A DNA stretch of 64,000 bases, taken from positions 1 through 64,000 of the forward strand of contig NZ_CABPSL010000003.1 of NCBI RefSeq assembly GCF_902459665.1, given 5' to 3'. Position numbers and translations under genes: made by a program. Numbering within the stretch: the first letter of the stretch is position 1; every line of letters begins with the position of its first letter. A model generated the notes under the pieces. It was not told the origin of the DNA. It made no database searches and saw nothing but the letters and a program-made list of their open reading frames with translations. Source of the stretch: Pandoraea cepalis. Lineage in GTDB: Bacteria > Pseudomonadota > Gammaproteobacteria > Burkholderiales > Burkholderiaceae. This document shows positions 29,744-39,907 of the stretch, piece after piece.

Positions 29744-30478
29744 ATGACCAAGAGAAGAAAAGAAATACCGAGTCTGCGCATGCTGGCAGACCATGAGCGC
29801 GCCACCGCAAAAAAGGCGCGCGCGTCGTGGCAGATGTTCACGATTATGGCAGAGTTCATCGAGGCGACCGAGTACCTGTCCGAGATCCGGCCGGCCGTCA
29901 GCATCTACGGCAGCGCGCGCATCAAGCCGAAATCGCCGTTTTACAAACTGACGATGACCATCGCCCGGAAATTCTCCGACAACGGCTTTGCCGTCATCTC
30001 CGGCGGCGGGCCCGGCATCATGGAAGCCGCCAACAAGGGCGCGCACGGTGGCGCCTCGCCGACCGTCGGCCTGAACATCGAACTGCCGCACGAACAAAAG
30101 GGCAATCAGTACCAGGACATCTCACTGCGTTTCCGACACTTCTTCACGCGCAAGGTCACGTTCGTGAAGAACTCGGACGCGTTCGTCATCATGCCGGGGG
30201 GCTTTGGCACGCTCGACGAACTGTCCGAAGTCCTCACGCTCATCCAGACGCAGAAGTCGCGCCAGGTGCCCGTGATTCTCGTCGGCACGGAATTCTGGAA
30301 GGGACTGCTCGAATGGGTGCGCTCGACGATGCTGCCGATGGGCCTCATCGGCGAAAAGGATCTCGATCTGGTGCAGGTCATGGACGACCCCGACGACATC
30401 CTCAAAGCGGTGTTCGCGTTCTACGACGGCCACATCGAGCCCGAAACGGAAAGCAGCGAGAAGATGTTCTACCTGTAA
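29744..30478 (+). CDS. LOG-family protein (TIGR00730-type nucleoside-monophosphate ribohydrolase)
   Basis: This 244-residue Rossmann-like protein has the LOG signatures VISGGGPGIMEAANKGAHGG and IMPGGFGTLDELSEVLTLIQ (PGGxGTxxE). LOG proteins split cytokinin riboside 5'-phosphates or AMP-like nucleotides; they were often misnamed lysine decarboxylases. ATG 29744 (MTKRRKEIPSLR) is chosen from family resemblance, not from an RBS, since none is visible. The only start upstream in this frame is a poor TTG inside polA. Confidence 0.87.
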   Translation: MTKRRKEIPSLRMLADHERATAKKARASWQMFTIMAEFIEATEYLSEIRPAVSIYGSARIKPKSPFYKLTMTIARKFSDNGFAVISGGGPGIMEAANKGAHGGASPTVGLNIELPHEQKGNQYQDISLRFRHFFTRKVTFVKNSDAFVIMPGGFGTLDELSEVLTLIQTQKSRQVPVILVGTEFWKGLLEWVRSTMLPMGLIGEKDLDLVQVMDDPDDILKAVFAFYDGHIEPETESSEKMFYL

Positions 30479-30517
30479 TCGCGACGGGCAGCCGCCCAAG
30501 CGTCATCGTCCAAAGTC

Positions 30518-30555
30518 AATATGGCGCCGCGAGTGATCGCTGGCGCCATATTTTT
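30518..30555 (+). terminator. Terminator after the LOG gene
   Basis: AATATGGCGCC (30518-30528) / GGCGCCATATT (30542-30552) with a 13-nt loop, ending in TTTTT. The stem is symmetrical enough to serve the convergent YeeE gene as well. Confidence 0.8.
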
Positions 30556-30594
30556 ATGTGGCAGACGGAATATCTGCCGGCGGGGGGATGTCGA

Positions 30595-31830
30595 TCAGCA
30601 GCCGGTATCGCGCGGTGTAGTTTCCACGGCCAGACCGAACAACGGGCGCAGGCGCGTGCCGAACACGTTGCCCGCAAACGCCGCCGCCAACCACAGCCAA
30701 CCGTGCAGGCTGCCCGAGACGATGCCGCTGAAGTACGCGCCGATATTGCAGCCGTACGCCAGACGTGCGCCGTAACCGAGCAGCAATCCGCCGATGACCG
30801 CCGCGAGCAGCGAACGCGCTGGAATCTTCCACACGGGGGCAAACTTGCCTGCGATGGACGCGGCCGCGAGGGCGCCGAGAATGATCCCGATGTCCATGAC
30901 GGTGGTGACGTCCTGTGCGATCGGCGCGTTCAGTACATTGGCCTGCTTCGCCCAGTACGGCCACGAGGCCACGTCGATGCCCAGCGCCATGAACGCCTTG
31001 GCGCCCCACAACGCGAACGCCGATGTCACGCCCCACGGACGGCCGGCCAATGCCAGCGTGGCGTAATTGAGCAGCACGAGCGCCAGCGCACCCCACACCA
31101 GCGGCCAGGGGCCACGCAGCAACGCGGGCGTGCCCGTTGCGCTGCGCGTCATTGGCACACCGACGACACGGCCGTGACGACGCTTCTCCGCCCACAGCGT
31201 CAAGCCACCGATCGCGGCGAACAACGCCAGGTTGGCGACGAGCGCAGGCCACAAGCCCCACGTCTTGACCAGCGAGACCGGCTTGATATGCGGCAGTGCT
31301 TCCCACCACGGCAGATGCGCCGTTGCCACCACCGACCCCACGACAAACGCCGCGAGCGTGACGATCATGCGCGTGCTGCCGCCCCCCACGGTATAGAGCG
31401 TGCCCGACGCGCAACCGCCGCCGAGTTGCATGCCGACACCGAACATGAAGGCGCCGAACGCCACCGACACGCCAACCGGCGAGACGAAGCCGGCTACCTT
31501 GTTACCGAAGAGCACGCCATCCGCCAGCGCGGGAAAGAACAGCACGACACCAACGGCGAGCATGACCATCTGTGCGCGCAGACCCGCACCGCGCCGGTCG
31601 GCGATGAACACGCGCCAGGCCGACGTGAAGCCGAATGCGGCGTGGTAAAGCGTCACGCCGAGCAAGGCGCCGATACCGGCCAGTGCGGCCTGCTTCGGCC
31701 CTACGGTGGCCTGCACGTAGGCGATGCCCACAAAGATCAGCACCAGCGCGATGGCGAGCGGCCGGGCGTTATAGGAGGACGGCGAAGGCGGGGCCGTTTT
31801 GACGGCGGCCGAGGCGGCGGATAACGACAT
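30595..31830 (-). CDS. YeeE/YedE-family sulfur-compound transporter
   Basis: This 411-residue polytopic membrane protein has the two half-site motifs with conserved cysteines, GVGMQLGGGCASGTLYTVGG and LAYGCNIGAYFSGIVSG, that define YeeE/YedE transporters (thiosulfate or related sulfur uptake). ATG 31830 (MSLSAASAAVK) has TGGAG about 9 bases upstream. In other bacteria YeeE acts with a TusA-like partner (YeeD); the only TusA homologue here is at 40909-41142. The upstream region is AT-rich and may carry a regulator site. Confidence 0.88.
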   Translation of the reverse strand: MSLSAASAAVKTAPPSPSSYNARPLAIALVLIFVGIAYVQATVGPKQAALAGIGALLGVTLYHAAFGFTSAWRVFIADRRGAGLRAQMVMLAVGVVLFFPALADGVLFGNKVAGFVSPVGVSVAFGAFMFGVGMQLGGGCASGTLYTVGGGSTRMIVTLAAFVVGSVVATAHLPWWEALPHIKPVSLVKTWGLWPALVANLALFAAIGGLTLWAEKRRHGRVVGVPMTRSATGTPALLRGPWPLVWGALALVLLNYATLALAGRPWGVTSAFALWGAKAFMALGIDVASWPYWAKQANVLNAPIAQDVTTVMDIGIILGALAAASIAGKFAPVWKIPARSLLAAVIGGLLLGYGARLAYGCNIGAYFSGIVSGSLHGWLWLAAAFAGNVFGTRLRPLFGLAVETTPRDTGC

Positions 31831-32182
31831 GATTTGGGACTCCAGAATGCAGATGGGCGACACACGGCCGCCCATCAAGACAATGACGCAGGATGCCAGA
31901 AGATGACTTCAACGAAAACGATTGTCTTGCGATTTATTTATAACCAAAAGCAATATAAAGATGCTAAGCGTATGCAATCGAATCGCTTAACCCTGCGCCG
32001 ATGACGAGAAAAAATACGCGTCCACGGCATGGCATCCCTCGACACGCAAGCCACGACGGCACATTCGACGCGATTTCACGATGCGAAGCGGGGGACGTTT
32101 GATAGAATGTAAGCATTGGAACCCGTTGCGTCGGCCAGGCTTGCCTCACGCGCCGCGAATGCGTTCCCGCCCTCGGAGAATA
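31831..32182. promoter_or_regulatory. Divergent regulatory region, YeeE / DUF2782 gene
   Basis: This 352-bp gap contains no credible gene. An AT-rich section (about 31915-31975, including TTTATTTATAACC) probably holds the YeeE promoter on the minus strand. On the plus strand TTTGATAGAAT, with an extended -10 TAGAAT at 32103-32108, is a likely promoter for the DUF2782 gene and thrB. Confidence 0.45.
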
Positions 32183-32554
32183 ATGATGACAACGCGCTTT
32201 TCCCGTGTCCTGCCCCTGATGATCGGTGCGGGCCTGCTGTTCGCGGGCCATGCCTTCGCCCAGGATGGTCAGGAGACCTCCGCGCAGGCCGCCAAACGCG
32301 AGGCCGACGCCCGCGCCGCCGCCACCAGCAAATCGTCGGTCGACGTCAACCAGGAGCGCAAGCCGAGCTACTACGTCAACGACCAAGGCACCACCGTGAC
32401 CGAGTTCCGCGACCGCGGCAAACCCACGGAGGTCGATGTCCATTCGCGTTTCGGCACCAATTACCAATTGACCACGCCGCCGGACAACGCGCCGCGCACG
32501 CGCGACAACACGTCGCAAAACGACCGCTTGCCGTCCGTCGGCCTGAAGTTCTGA
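32183..32554 (+). CDS. DUF2782-type exported small protein
   Basis: This 123-residue protein has a signal peptide (MMTTRFSRVLPLMIGAGLLF, cleavage after HAFA) and a core KPSYYVNDQGTTVTEFRDRG, like the DUF2782 proteins found beside polA and thrB in Burkholderiales. A CGGAG sits 5-8 bases before the tandem ATGs at 32183 and 32186. The Gln/Ala-rich linker and the polar C-terminus are low in complexity. Function is unknown; it is predicted to be periplasmic. Confidence 0.75.
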   Translation: MMTTRFSRVLPLMIGAGLLFAGHAFAQDGQETSAQAAKREADARAAATSKSSVDVNQERKPSYYVNDQGTTVTEFRDRGKPTEVDVHSRFGTNYQLTTPPDNAPRTRDNTSQNDRLPSVGLKF

Positions 32555-32682
32555 CGTCTCTGGTAATCTGAGTCACCTCCGCGCGCCGCCCAGCGGTGCG
32601 CCTGCATCCTGTCTGTTTCATACCAGCGGCCCGCTGCACGTGCGCGGGCCGTTTGTCTGAGACATCTCCACTTAACGCACGC

Positions 32683-33654
32683 ATGGCTGTTTTCACTACC
32701 GTCTCGCCCGAGCAGCTCCAGGCATGGCTGCAACGCTACGATCTGGGGAATGTTCTCGATTTTCGGGGCATCAGCTCCGGCATCGAGAACACCAACTACT
32801 TCCTGACGACCGAGCGCGGCGAGTTCGTGCTGACGCTGTTCGAGAAGCTCACGGCCACGCAGCTGCCGTTTTACCTCCAGTTGATGGGCCATCTCGCCCA
32901 TCACGGCGTGCCGGTGCCCGATCCGATGCCCGATCGCACGGGCGAGATTCTGAGCGAGTTGAACGGCAAGCCCGCCACCATTGTCACCAAGCTGGCCGGA
33001 CGCTCCGAGCTGGCCCCCACGCCCGAACACTGTGCGCATGTCGGGGCGATGCTGGCACGCATGCATCTGGCCGGGCGCGACTTCACGCTGGAGCAAGCCA
33101 ATCTGCGCAGCCTGCCCTGGTGGCGCGAGGCCGCCCCCGAGGTCACGCCGTTCCTGAGCGCCGCCGAACGCGCGTTACTGGATAGCGAGATGGCGCATCA
33201 GACGGCGTTCTTCGCGTCGAGTGACTATCGTGCCATGCAGGCGGGTCCGTGCCACTGCGATCTGTTCCGTGACAATGTGCTGTTCGACAAGGCCGACGAC
33301 GGTTCGCCACGATTGGGCGGATTCTTCGATTTCTACTTCGCGGGCTGCGACAAATGGCTGTTCGATCTGGCCGTGACGGTCAACGACTGGTGCTGCGACC
33401 TGTCGACCGGCGTGCTGGACGAGGCGCGTGTGCATGCCATGTTGCGCGCTTACGAGACGGTGCGCCCACTGACCGACACTGAAGCGTCGCACTGGCGCGA
33501 CATGTTGCGCGCCGCCGCGCTGCGCTTCTGGCTGTCGCGCCTGTATGATTTTCACCTGCCACGGGCGGCCGAAATGCTCAAGCCGCACGATCCGGGGCAT
33601 TTCGAACGAATCCTGCGCCAACGCATCGAAGCCCATTCCATCCCCTGGCGGTAA
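32683..33654 (+). CDS. thrB: Homoserine kinase (aminoglycoside-phosphotransferase fold)
   Basis: This 323-residue protein starts [20 protein letters not shown] and contains [13 protein letters not shown] and the kinase catalytic loop [15 protein letters not shown], then [18 protein letters not shown]. It is the type II ThrB (APH/choline-kinase fold) of Pseudomonas and Burkholderia, not the GHMP type of E. coli. It phosphorylates L-homoserine in threonine synthesis. The frame is open upstream to 32596, but ATG 32683 matches the family. Confidence 0.95.
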   Translation: MAVFTTVSPEQLQAWLQRYDLGNVLDFRGISSGIENTNYFLTTERGEFVLTLFEKLTATQLPFYLQLMGHLAHHGVPVPDPMPDRTGEILSELNGKPATIVTKLAGRSELAPTPEHCAHVGAMLARMHLAGRDFTLEQANLRSLPWWREAAPEVTPFLSAAERALLDSEMAHQTAFFASSDYRAMQAGPCHCDLFRDNVLFDKADDGSPRLGGFFDFYFAGCDKWLFDLAVTVNDWCCDLSTGVLDEARVHAMLRAYETVRPLTDTEASHWRDMLRAAALRFWLSRLYDFHLPRAAEMLKPHDPGHFERILRQRIEAHSIPWR

Positions 33655-33685
33655 CTCGACATCCTATCGGAGTCATTCGAACCCT

Positions 33686-34495
33686 ATGCAATTGCTTGAA
33701 GTCCCGCCGAAGAGTGGATATGTGTGGCTGCGCCAAGGCATCTGGCTGTTCCGCAAGAACCCGCTCGCCATTCTGACGCTGCTCTTCGCCTATCTGTTCG
33801 GGGTGATGGTGCTTTCGATCCTGCCGGTCGTGGGCGCCTTCCTGCCGCTGCTGTTCATCCCAGGCCTGTCGGTGGGTTTCATGGCGGCCTGTCGCGACAT
33901 CATCAAGAACAAGCAGGTGTTGCCCCACGTATTGCTCGACGGCTTTCGCGGCCACGGCAAGGAAGTCTCGCGCCGGCTGCTCATGCTCGGCGGTTACTAC
34001 ATTGTGGCGATGACCGTCGTGTTCCTGTTCTCGGCGCTGTTCGACGGCGGCGACCTGGTCAACAAGATGCTCTTTGATGGCCGCATCAGCGAAGAGTCGC
34101 TCACCAACGGCTCGATGGGCCAGGCGATGCTGGCGGTGGCGGTGGCCTACATACCGGTGGCGATGATGTTCTGGTTCGCGCCGGTGCTCGTCGCCTGGCA
34201 CGACATCCCGCCCATCAAGGCGCTGTTCTTCAGCTGGACGGCCTGCGTGCGCAACTTCCGTGCGTTCGTCGTCTACGGCCTGTGCACGGCGGTCGTCGCC
34301 ACCGTGTTGCCGCTGATCGTGACGCTGGCGATGGCTGCGATGGGCATTCATCAATACGCGATGCTCTTGCTGATGCCTTACTCGATCCTGTTCACGGCCG
34401 TGCTGTATTGCTCGTTCTACGCGAGCTATCGCGGTTGCTTCGGCGTGCAGGAGATCGGCGCCATCGATCCGAACGTCGCCCCGCCTGAAGCGTAA
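33686..34495 (+). CDS. BPSS1780-family membrane protein
   Basis: This 269-residue protein begins MQLLEVPPKSGYVWLRQGIW and has about six hydrophobic segments (ILTLLFAYLFGVMVLSILPV, then IVAMTVVFLFSALF, and others). It resembles the uncharacterised Burkholderiales family next to thrB. GGAG lies 13 bases before ATG 33686. It follows thrB by 31 bp and is probably co-transcribed. No function can be assigned. Confidence 0.75.
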   Translation: MQLLEVPPKSGYVWLRQGIWLFRKNPLAILTLLFAYLFGVMVLSILPVVGAFLPLLFIPGLSVGFMAACRDIIKNKQVLPHVLLDGFRGHGKEVSRRLLMLGGYYIVAMTVVFLFSALFDGGDLVNKMLFDGRISEESLTNGSMGQAMLAVAVAYIPVAMMFWFAPVLVAWHDIPPIKALFFSWTACVRNFRAFVVYGLCTAVVATVLPLIVTLAMAAMGIHQYAMLLLMPYSILFTAVLYCSFYASYRGCFGVQEIGAIDPNVAPPEA

Positions 34496-34530
34496 GCGGA
34501 AACGTCGGCGTCAACGACAGACGCGCAAAA

Positions 34531-34556
34531 CAAAGGGCACCCGCGGGTGCCCTTTG
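34531..34556. terminator. Bidirectional terminator between the membrane-protein gene and uvrD
   Basis: CAAAGGGCACCC-GC-GGGTGCCCTTTG is a perfect 12-bp stem with a 2-base centre, 35 bp after one stop and 28 bp before the convergent uvrD stop. Confidence 0.8.
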
Positions 34557-34583
34557 TCGTGGGTGACCATGATGGCCGCGCCG

Positions 34584-36905
34584 TTACTCGATCGGCTGGA
34601 GCTTCGCGACCGCCAGCGCCAGCCACTTCTCACCATGTCGGCCGAATTTCACGTGGGCGCGGGCTTCCGCCCCCGCGCCCTCCAGGCCGATAATCTTGCC
34701 TTCGCCGAACTTGGTGTGAAAAACGCCCTGCCCCAACTTGAAGCCCGTCTCCGACGCGCGCGAACGGTCGGCCAGCGCCTGCTCCGACCGGGTGGCCACC
34801 CACTCTTCCGGCTTCGGCGCACTCGTCTTGCCCCGCCCGAACCAATCGCGCCCCCAGGCCGGCTCGGCCTGCCCCAGCCGCGCGCCCGGCTGCGCCCGCG
34901 GTGTCAGGAACTTCAACACCGTCTCGGGGATTTCGTCGAAGAAGCGCGAGCGCACGTTGTAACGCGTCTGCCCGTGCAGCATGCGGCTTTGCGTGAACGA
35001 CAGATACAGCCGTTCCTTGGCACGCGTAATGGCCACGTACATCAGGCGCCGCTCTTCTTCGAGACCGTCGAGTTCGAGCGCACTGTTCTCGTGCGGGAAG
35101 AGTCCCTCTTCGAGACCGGTGACGAACACCGCCGTAAATTCAAGCCCCTTGGCCGCGTGTACCGTCATCAACTGCACAGCGTCTTGCCCGGCTTCGGCCT
35201 GGTTGTCTCCCGCTTCGAGCGACGCGTGCGACAGGAAGCCGGCGAGCGGCGTCATCTCCACCGGCGCATCGGCGTCGACCACACCGTCGGGCGAGGCCAG
35301 CACGTCGGGCGCGCCCGGCAGCGCAGGACGCATGGCAATCAACCGCGCCGGGGCATCGAGCCCATAACCTTCCTCGGCAACGAATGCCGTGGCCGCATGC
35401 ACCAATTCCTGCAAGTTCTCGATGCGATCCTGGCCTTCCTTCTCGGTCTGATAATGCGCGATCAACCCACTGGCGTCGATGACGCGCGCCACCACCTCCG
35501 GCAGCGTGAGCCGCTCGGTATCGTGGCGCATCTGCTCCACGAGCCGCACGAATGCCGTCAGATTCGTGCCCGCCTTGCCGGTCATATAGGGCACTGCGGC
35601 ATACATCGAGCAGTTGTAGAGTCGCGCCGCGTCGGCCAGTTGCTCCAACGAACGCGCGCCAATTCCCCGCGTCGGGAAATTCACGACCCGCGCGAACGCC
35701 GTGTCATCGTTCGGATTCTCGATCAGGCGTAGATACGCCAGCGCATGCTTGACTTCCTGACGCTCGAAAAAGCGCAAACCGCCATACACCCGATAGGCGA
35801 TGCCCGCCCCCACGAGCGCGTGCTCCATCACCCGCGACTGGGCGTTGCTGCGATAGAGAATGGCGACGTCCTGCCGCGAGAGACCCTGCGCGACGAGCGC
35901 CTTGATCTCTTCGACGAGCCAGCTCGCTTCCTGCAGGTCGGTGGCCGCCTCATAGACACGGATCGGCTCGCCGTGCCCCGCGTCGGTGCGCAAATTCTTG
36001 CCCAGACGCCGCGCATTGTTGGAAATCAACGCGTTGGCCGCGTCGAGGATATTGCCGTGCGAGCGGTAGTTCTGTTCCAGCTTGATCAGGTGGCGCACGC
36101 GGAATTCACGCTCGAAGTCGGCCATATTGCCGACGTTGGCGCCACGAAACGCATAAATACTCTGATCGTCGTCGCCCACGGCGAATACCGCGGCGTTCGA
36201 TCCCGCGAGCATCTTGAGCCACGCGTACTGGAGCTTGTTCGTATCCTGGAACTCGTCGACCAGAACGTGCCGGAAGCGCGACTGGTAGTGCACGCGCAAC
36301 GGCTCGTTGTGCTTGAGCAGCTCGTAACAGCGCAGCAGCAGTTCGGCGAAATCGACCACGCCTTCGCGCTGGCACTGCGCCTGATAGGCGGCGTAAAGCT
36401 CGACGAACTTCTGATTGAAGGCGTCGTTGGCCTCGACCTCGTGCGGGCGCAGGCCCTGTTCCTTGGCGTTGTTGATGAAATACTGCAGGTTTTTCGGCGG
36501 ATACTTCTCGTCGTCGACATTCGACGCCTTCAGCAGACGCTTGATCGCGGAGAGCTGGTCGGCCTGGTCGAGGATTTGGAAGCTCTGCGGCAGCCCGGCG
36601 TCGCGAAAATGCGCGCGCAGCATACGGTTGCACAACCCGTGGAAGGTGCCGATCCACATGGCGCGCGTGCTGATCGGCAGCATCGCCCCCAGACGGGCCT
36701 GCATTTCCTTGGCCGCCTTGTTGGTGAAGGTGACGGCCAGAATCCCGGCCGGCCCCACGTGCCCGTGCTGGATCAGCCAGGCAATACGCGTGGTCAGCAC
36801 GCGCGTCTTGCCGGAACCCGCGCCCGCCAGAATGAGGGCCGGCTCGTCCGGAAGGGTTACGGCGGCCAGTTGTTCGGGGTTCAGATTGGCGAGCAGATCG
36901 GGCAT
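34584..36905 (-). CDS. uvrD: ATP-dependent DNA helicase UvrD/PcrA type
   Basis: This 773-residue SF1A helicase has the Q motif region (LLANLNPEQLAAVTLPDEPA), Walker A AGAGSGKTRVLTTRIAWLI, motif II HVLVDEFQDTNKLQY, motif III VGDDDQSIYAFRGA, motif V LMTVHAAKGLEFTAVFVTGL and motif VI YVAITRAKERLYLS. The C-terminal Tudor-like region reads GVFHTKFGEGKIIGLEGAG. It unwinds DNA in excision and mismatch repair. It diverges from valS, 111 bp away. Confidence 0.95.
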   Translation of the reverse strand: MPDLLANLNPEQLAAVTLPDEPALILAGAGSGKTRVLTTRIAWLIQHGHVGPAGILAVTFTNKAAKEMQARLGAMLPISTRAMWIGTFHGLCNRMLRAHFRDAGLPQSFQILDQADQLSAIKRLLKASNVDDEKYPPKNLQYFINNAKEQGLRPHEVEANDAFNQKFVELYAAYQAQCQREGVVDFAELLLRCYELLKHNEPLRVHYQSRFRHVLVDEFQDTNKLQYAWLKMLAGSNAAVFAVGDDDQSIYAFRGANVGNMADFEREFRVRHLIKLEQNYRSHGNILDAANALISNNARRLGKNLRTDAGHGEPIRVYEAATDLQEASWLVEEIKALVAQGLSRQDVAILYRSNAQSRVMEHALVGAGIAYRVYGGLRFFERQEVKHALAYLRLIENPNDDTAFARVVNFPTRGIGARSLEQLADAARLYNCSMYAAVPYMTGKAGTNLTAFVRLVEQMRHDTERLTLPEVVARVIDASGLIAHYQTEKEGQDRIENLQELVHAATAFVAEEGYGLDAPARLIAMRPALPGAPDVLASPDGVVDADAPVEMTPLAGFLSHASLEAGDNQAEAGQDAVQLMTVHAAKGLEFTAVFVTGLEEGLFPHENSALELDGLEEERRLMYVAITRAKERLYLSFTQSRMLHGQTRYNVRSRFFDEIPETVLKFLTPRAQPGARLGQAEPAWGRDWFGRGKTSAPKPEEWVATRSEQALADRSRASETGFKLGQGVFHTKFGEGKIIGLEGAGAEARAHVKFGRHGEKWLALAVAKLQPIE

Positions 36906-36933
36906 GTCGGGAAGGAAATTCGAGTGAAGCTCG

Positions 36934-36981
36934 ATTATAAATCCTGCTGCGGCGCGGAAATGCCACCGAATCTTTTATAAT
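36934..36981. promoter_or_regulatory. Divergent -10 elements for uvrD and valS
   Basis: ATTATA at 36934-36939 is a minus-strand TATAAT, 29 bp before uvrD. TATAAT at 36976-36981 on the plus strand lies 36 bp before valS. Both hexamers are perfect; -35 boxes are weak on both sides. Confidence 0.5.
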
Positions 36982-37016
36982 TCAAGGTTTCACGCATTAC
37001 ACGGTCCATCCAATCC

Positions 37017-39878
37017 ATGAGCGACAGCGACAATACGCTTGCCAAGAGCTTCGAGCCGCAGGACGTCGAAGCCCACTGGGGCCCCGAATGGGAGCGCCGC
37101 GGCTATGCCCGGCCGACTTTCGACGACGCCCGCGAAGATTTCAGCATCCAGTTGCCGCCGCCGAACGTGACCGGCACGCTGCACATGGGTCACGCGTTCA
37201 ACCAGACGATCATGGATGGCCTCACCCGCTATCACCGCATGAAAGGCGCCAATACCCTCTGGGTACCGGGCACCGACCACGCGGGCATCGCCACGCAGAT
37301 CGTCGTCGAGCGCCAGCTCGATGCCCAGAAAGTCTCGCGCCATGACCTCGGCCGCGAGAAATTCGTCGAGCGCGTCTGGGAATGGAAGGAAGAATCGGGC
37401 AGCACGATCACGCGTCAGGTGCGCCGCCTGGGCGCATCGATCGACTGGAGCCGTGAATACTTCACGATGGACGAGAAGATGTCGCGCGCCGTGCGCGACG
37501 TGTTCGTCACGCTCCACGAGCAAGGATTGATCTATCGCGGCAAACGTCTCGTGAACTGGGAATCGACCCTGCTCACGGCCGTGTCCGACCTGGAAGTGGT
37601 GAGCGAGGAAGAAGACGGCTCGCTGTGGCACATCCGATACCCGCTCGCCGACGGCTCGGGCTCGCTCACGGTGGCGACCACGCGTCCGGAAACGATGCTC
37701 GGCGACACCGCACTGATGGTCCATCCGGAAGACGAGCGCTACAAGCACCTGATCGGCAAGACGGCCAGGCTGCCGCTGTGCGATCGTGAAATCCCGATCA
37801 TTGCCGACGATTACGTCGATCTCGAATTCGGCACGGGCGTAGTGAAAGTCACGCCGGCACACGACTTCAACGACTACGCTGTCGGTCAGCGCCACAACCT
37901 GCCGCAGATCAACATTCTCACGCTCGACGCGAAGATCAACGACAACGCCCCGGAAAAGTACCGCGGGCTCGATCGTTTCGACGCGCGCAAGCAGATCGTG
38001 GCCGATCTCGACGCCCTCGGCCTGCTCGAATCGGTCAAGCCGCACAAGCTGATGGTGCCCCGCAGCGATCGCACCGGCACGATCATCGAGCCGATGCTCA
38101 CCGACCAGTGGTTCGTGGCGATGAGCAAACCGGCCCCCGAAGGCACGTTCCATCCGGGCAAGTCGATCACCGAAACCGCGCTCGACGTCGTGCGCAGCGG
38201 CGAGATCAAGTTCGTCCCGGAGAACTGGACGACCACCTACAACCAGTGGCTCGAGAACATTCAGGACTGGTGTATCTCGCGTCAACTCTGGTGGGGCCAC
38301 CAGATTCCGGCCTGGTATGACGACGCCGGCAACGTGTATGTCGCTCGCACGGAAGCAGAAGCGGCCGAAAAGGCCCGCGCGGCAGGCTACACCGGCGCGC
38401 TCAAGCGCGACGAAGACGTGCTCGACACGTGGTTCTCGTCGGCGCTCGTGCCATTCTCGTCGCTCGGCTGGCCGCAAGAAACACCCGAACTCAAGCATTT
38501 CCTGCCGTCGTCGGTACTCGTGACCGGTTTCGACATCATCTTCTTCTGGGTGGCGCGCATGGTCATGATGACCACGCACTTCACCGGCAAGGTACCGTTC
38601 AAGACGGTCTACGTGCACGGTCTGGTGCGCGACGCCGAAGGTCAGAAGATGTCCAAGTCGAAGGGCAACACGCTCGATCCGATCGACATCGTCGACGGCG
38701 TGTCGCTCGACGCCCTGCTCGCCAAGCGCACGACGGGTCTCATGAACCCGAAGCAGGCAGCGAGCATCGAGAAGAAGACGCGCAAGGAGTTCCCGGACGG
38801 CATTGCGCCGTTCGGCACCGACGCGCTGCGCTTCACGTTCGCCTCGATGGCCACGCTTGGCCGGAACATCAACTTCGATCTGGCGCGCTGCGAAGGCTAT
38901 CGCAACTTCTGCAACAAGCTGTGGAACGCCACGCGCTTCGTGCTGATGAACTGCGAAGGTCACGACTGCGGTCTTGCGCCGTGCGTAGGCGATTGCGGCC
39001 CGGACGGCCAGCTCGACTTCTCGCGCGCCGACCGCTGGATCGTGTCGTTGCTGCAACGCGTGGAAGCCGATGTCGCGAAGGGCTTCGCCGACTACCGCTT
39101 CGACAACATCGCCAGCGCGATCTACAAGTTCGTCTGGGACGAGTACTGCGACTGGTACGTTGAACTGGCCAAGTGGCAAATTCAGAACGGCACCCCGGCG
39201 CAACAACGCGCCACGCGTCGCACCTTGCTGCGCGTGCTCGAAACGGTGCTGCGTCTGGCGCATCCGATCATTCCGTTCATCACCGAAGCGTTGTGGCAGA
39301 AGGTGGCACCGCTGGCTGGCCGCTATCCGGCGGACAAGGCAGCAGGCGAAGCCAGTCTCATGGTGCAGCCGTATCCGGTGGCCGACGCCAGCAAGATCGA
39401 CGAAGGCGATGAAGCCTGGATGCAGCAGTTGAAGACCGCCGTCGACGCCTGCCGCAACCTGCGCGGCGAAATGAACCTCTCGCCCGCGCAACGCGTGCCG
39501 CTGCTGGTCGCGGGCGATGTGGACTTCCTGACGTCGATTGCGCCGTATCTGCAAACGCTCGCCAAGCTCTCTGAAGTGCAAGTGCTGGCAGACGAAGCGA
39601 CGCTCGACGCGCAAGCGGCCGGTGCGCCGCTTGCTGTTGTGGGTGCGAACAAGCTGGCGCTCAAGGTGGAAGTCGACGTCGCCGCGGAGCGCGAGCGACT
39701 CGGCAAGGAAGTGAAGCGCCTCGAAGGCGAGATCGCCAAATGCCACGGCAAGCTTTCCAACGAGAGCTTCGTGGCACGTGCGCCCGCCAATGTGGTGGAA
39801 CTCGAGAAGCAACGATTGGTCGACTTTGAAGCGGTTCTCGGTAAATTGCAGGCCCAGCTCGCTCGCCTGCCCGCCTGA
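37017..39878 (+). CDS. valS: Valyl-tRNA synthetase
   Basis: This 953-residue class I synthetase has the HIGH-type motif [20 protein letters not shown] and the KMSKS loop [20 protein letters not shown]. The editing domain contains [19 protein letters not shown] and [14 protein letters not shown]-terminal coiled coil (from [20 protein letters not shown]) is typical of ValRS. It charges tRNA-Val and edits threonine. Only 29 bp separate it from galU. Confidence 0.97.
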   Translation: MSDSDNTLAKSFEPQDVEAHWGPEWERRGYARPTFDDAREDFSIQLPPPNVTGTLHMGHAFNQTIMDGLTRYHRMKGANTLWVPGTDHAGIATQIVVERQLDAQKVSRHDLGREKFVERVWEWKEESGSTITRQVRRLGASIDWSREYFTMDEKMSRAVRDVFVTLHEQGLIYRGKRLVNWESTLLTAVSDLEVVSEEEDGSLWHIRYPLADGSGSLTVATTRPETMLGDTALMVHPEDERYKHLIGKTARLPLCDREIPIIADDYVDLEFGTGVVKVTPAHDFNDYAVGQRHNLPQINILTLDAKINDNAPEKYRGLDRFDARKQIVADLDALGLLESVKPHKLMVPRSDRTGTIIEPMLTDQWFVAMSKPAPEGTFHPGKSITETALDVVRSGEIKFVPENWTTTYNQWLENIQDWCISRQLWWGHQIPAWYDDAGNVYVARTEAEAAEKARAAGYTGALKRDEDVLDTWFSSALVPFSSLGWPQETPELKHFLPSSVLVTGFDIIFFWVARMVMMTTHFTGKVPFKTVYVHGLVRDAEGQKMSKSKGNTLDPIDIVDGVSLDALLAKRTTGLMNPKQAASIEKKTRKEFPDGIAPFGTDALRFTFASMATLGRNINFDLARCEGYRNFCNKLWNATRFVLMNCEGHDCGLAPCVGDCGPDGQLDFSRADRWIVSLLQRVEADVAKGFADYRFDNIASAIYKFVWDEYCDWYVELAKWQIQNGTPAQQRATRRTLLRVLETVLRLAHPIIPFITEALWQKVAPLAGRYPADKAAGEASLMVQPYPVADASKIDEGDEAWMQQLKTAVDACRNLRGEMNLSPAQRVPLLVAGDVDFLTSIAPYLQTLAKLSEVQVLADEATLDAQAAGAPLAVVGANKLALKVEVDVAAERERLGKEVKRLEGEIAKCHGKLSNESFVARAPANVVELEKQRLVDFEAVLGKLQAQLARLPA

Positions 39879-39907
39879 GACGTGCTCATATCACCAGGGA
39901 GATACCA

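Noticed and set aside
36990-39812. 940-codon minus-strand frame over valS
   Set aside because: Antisense shadow of valS with no recognisable domain.
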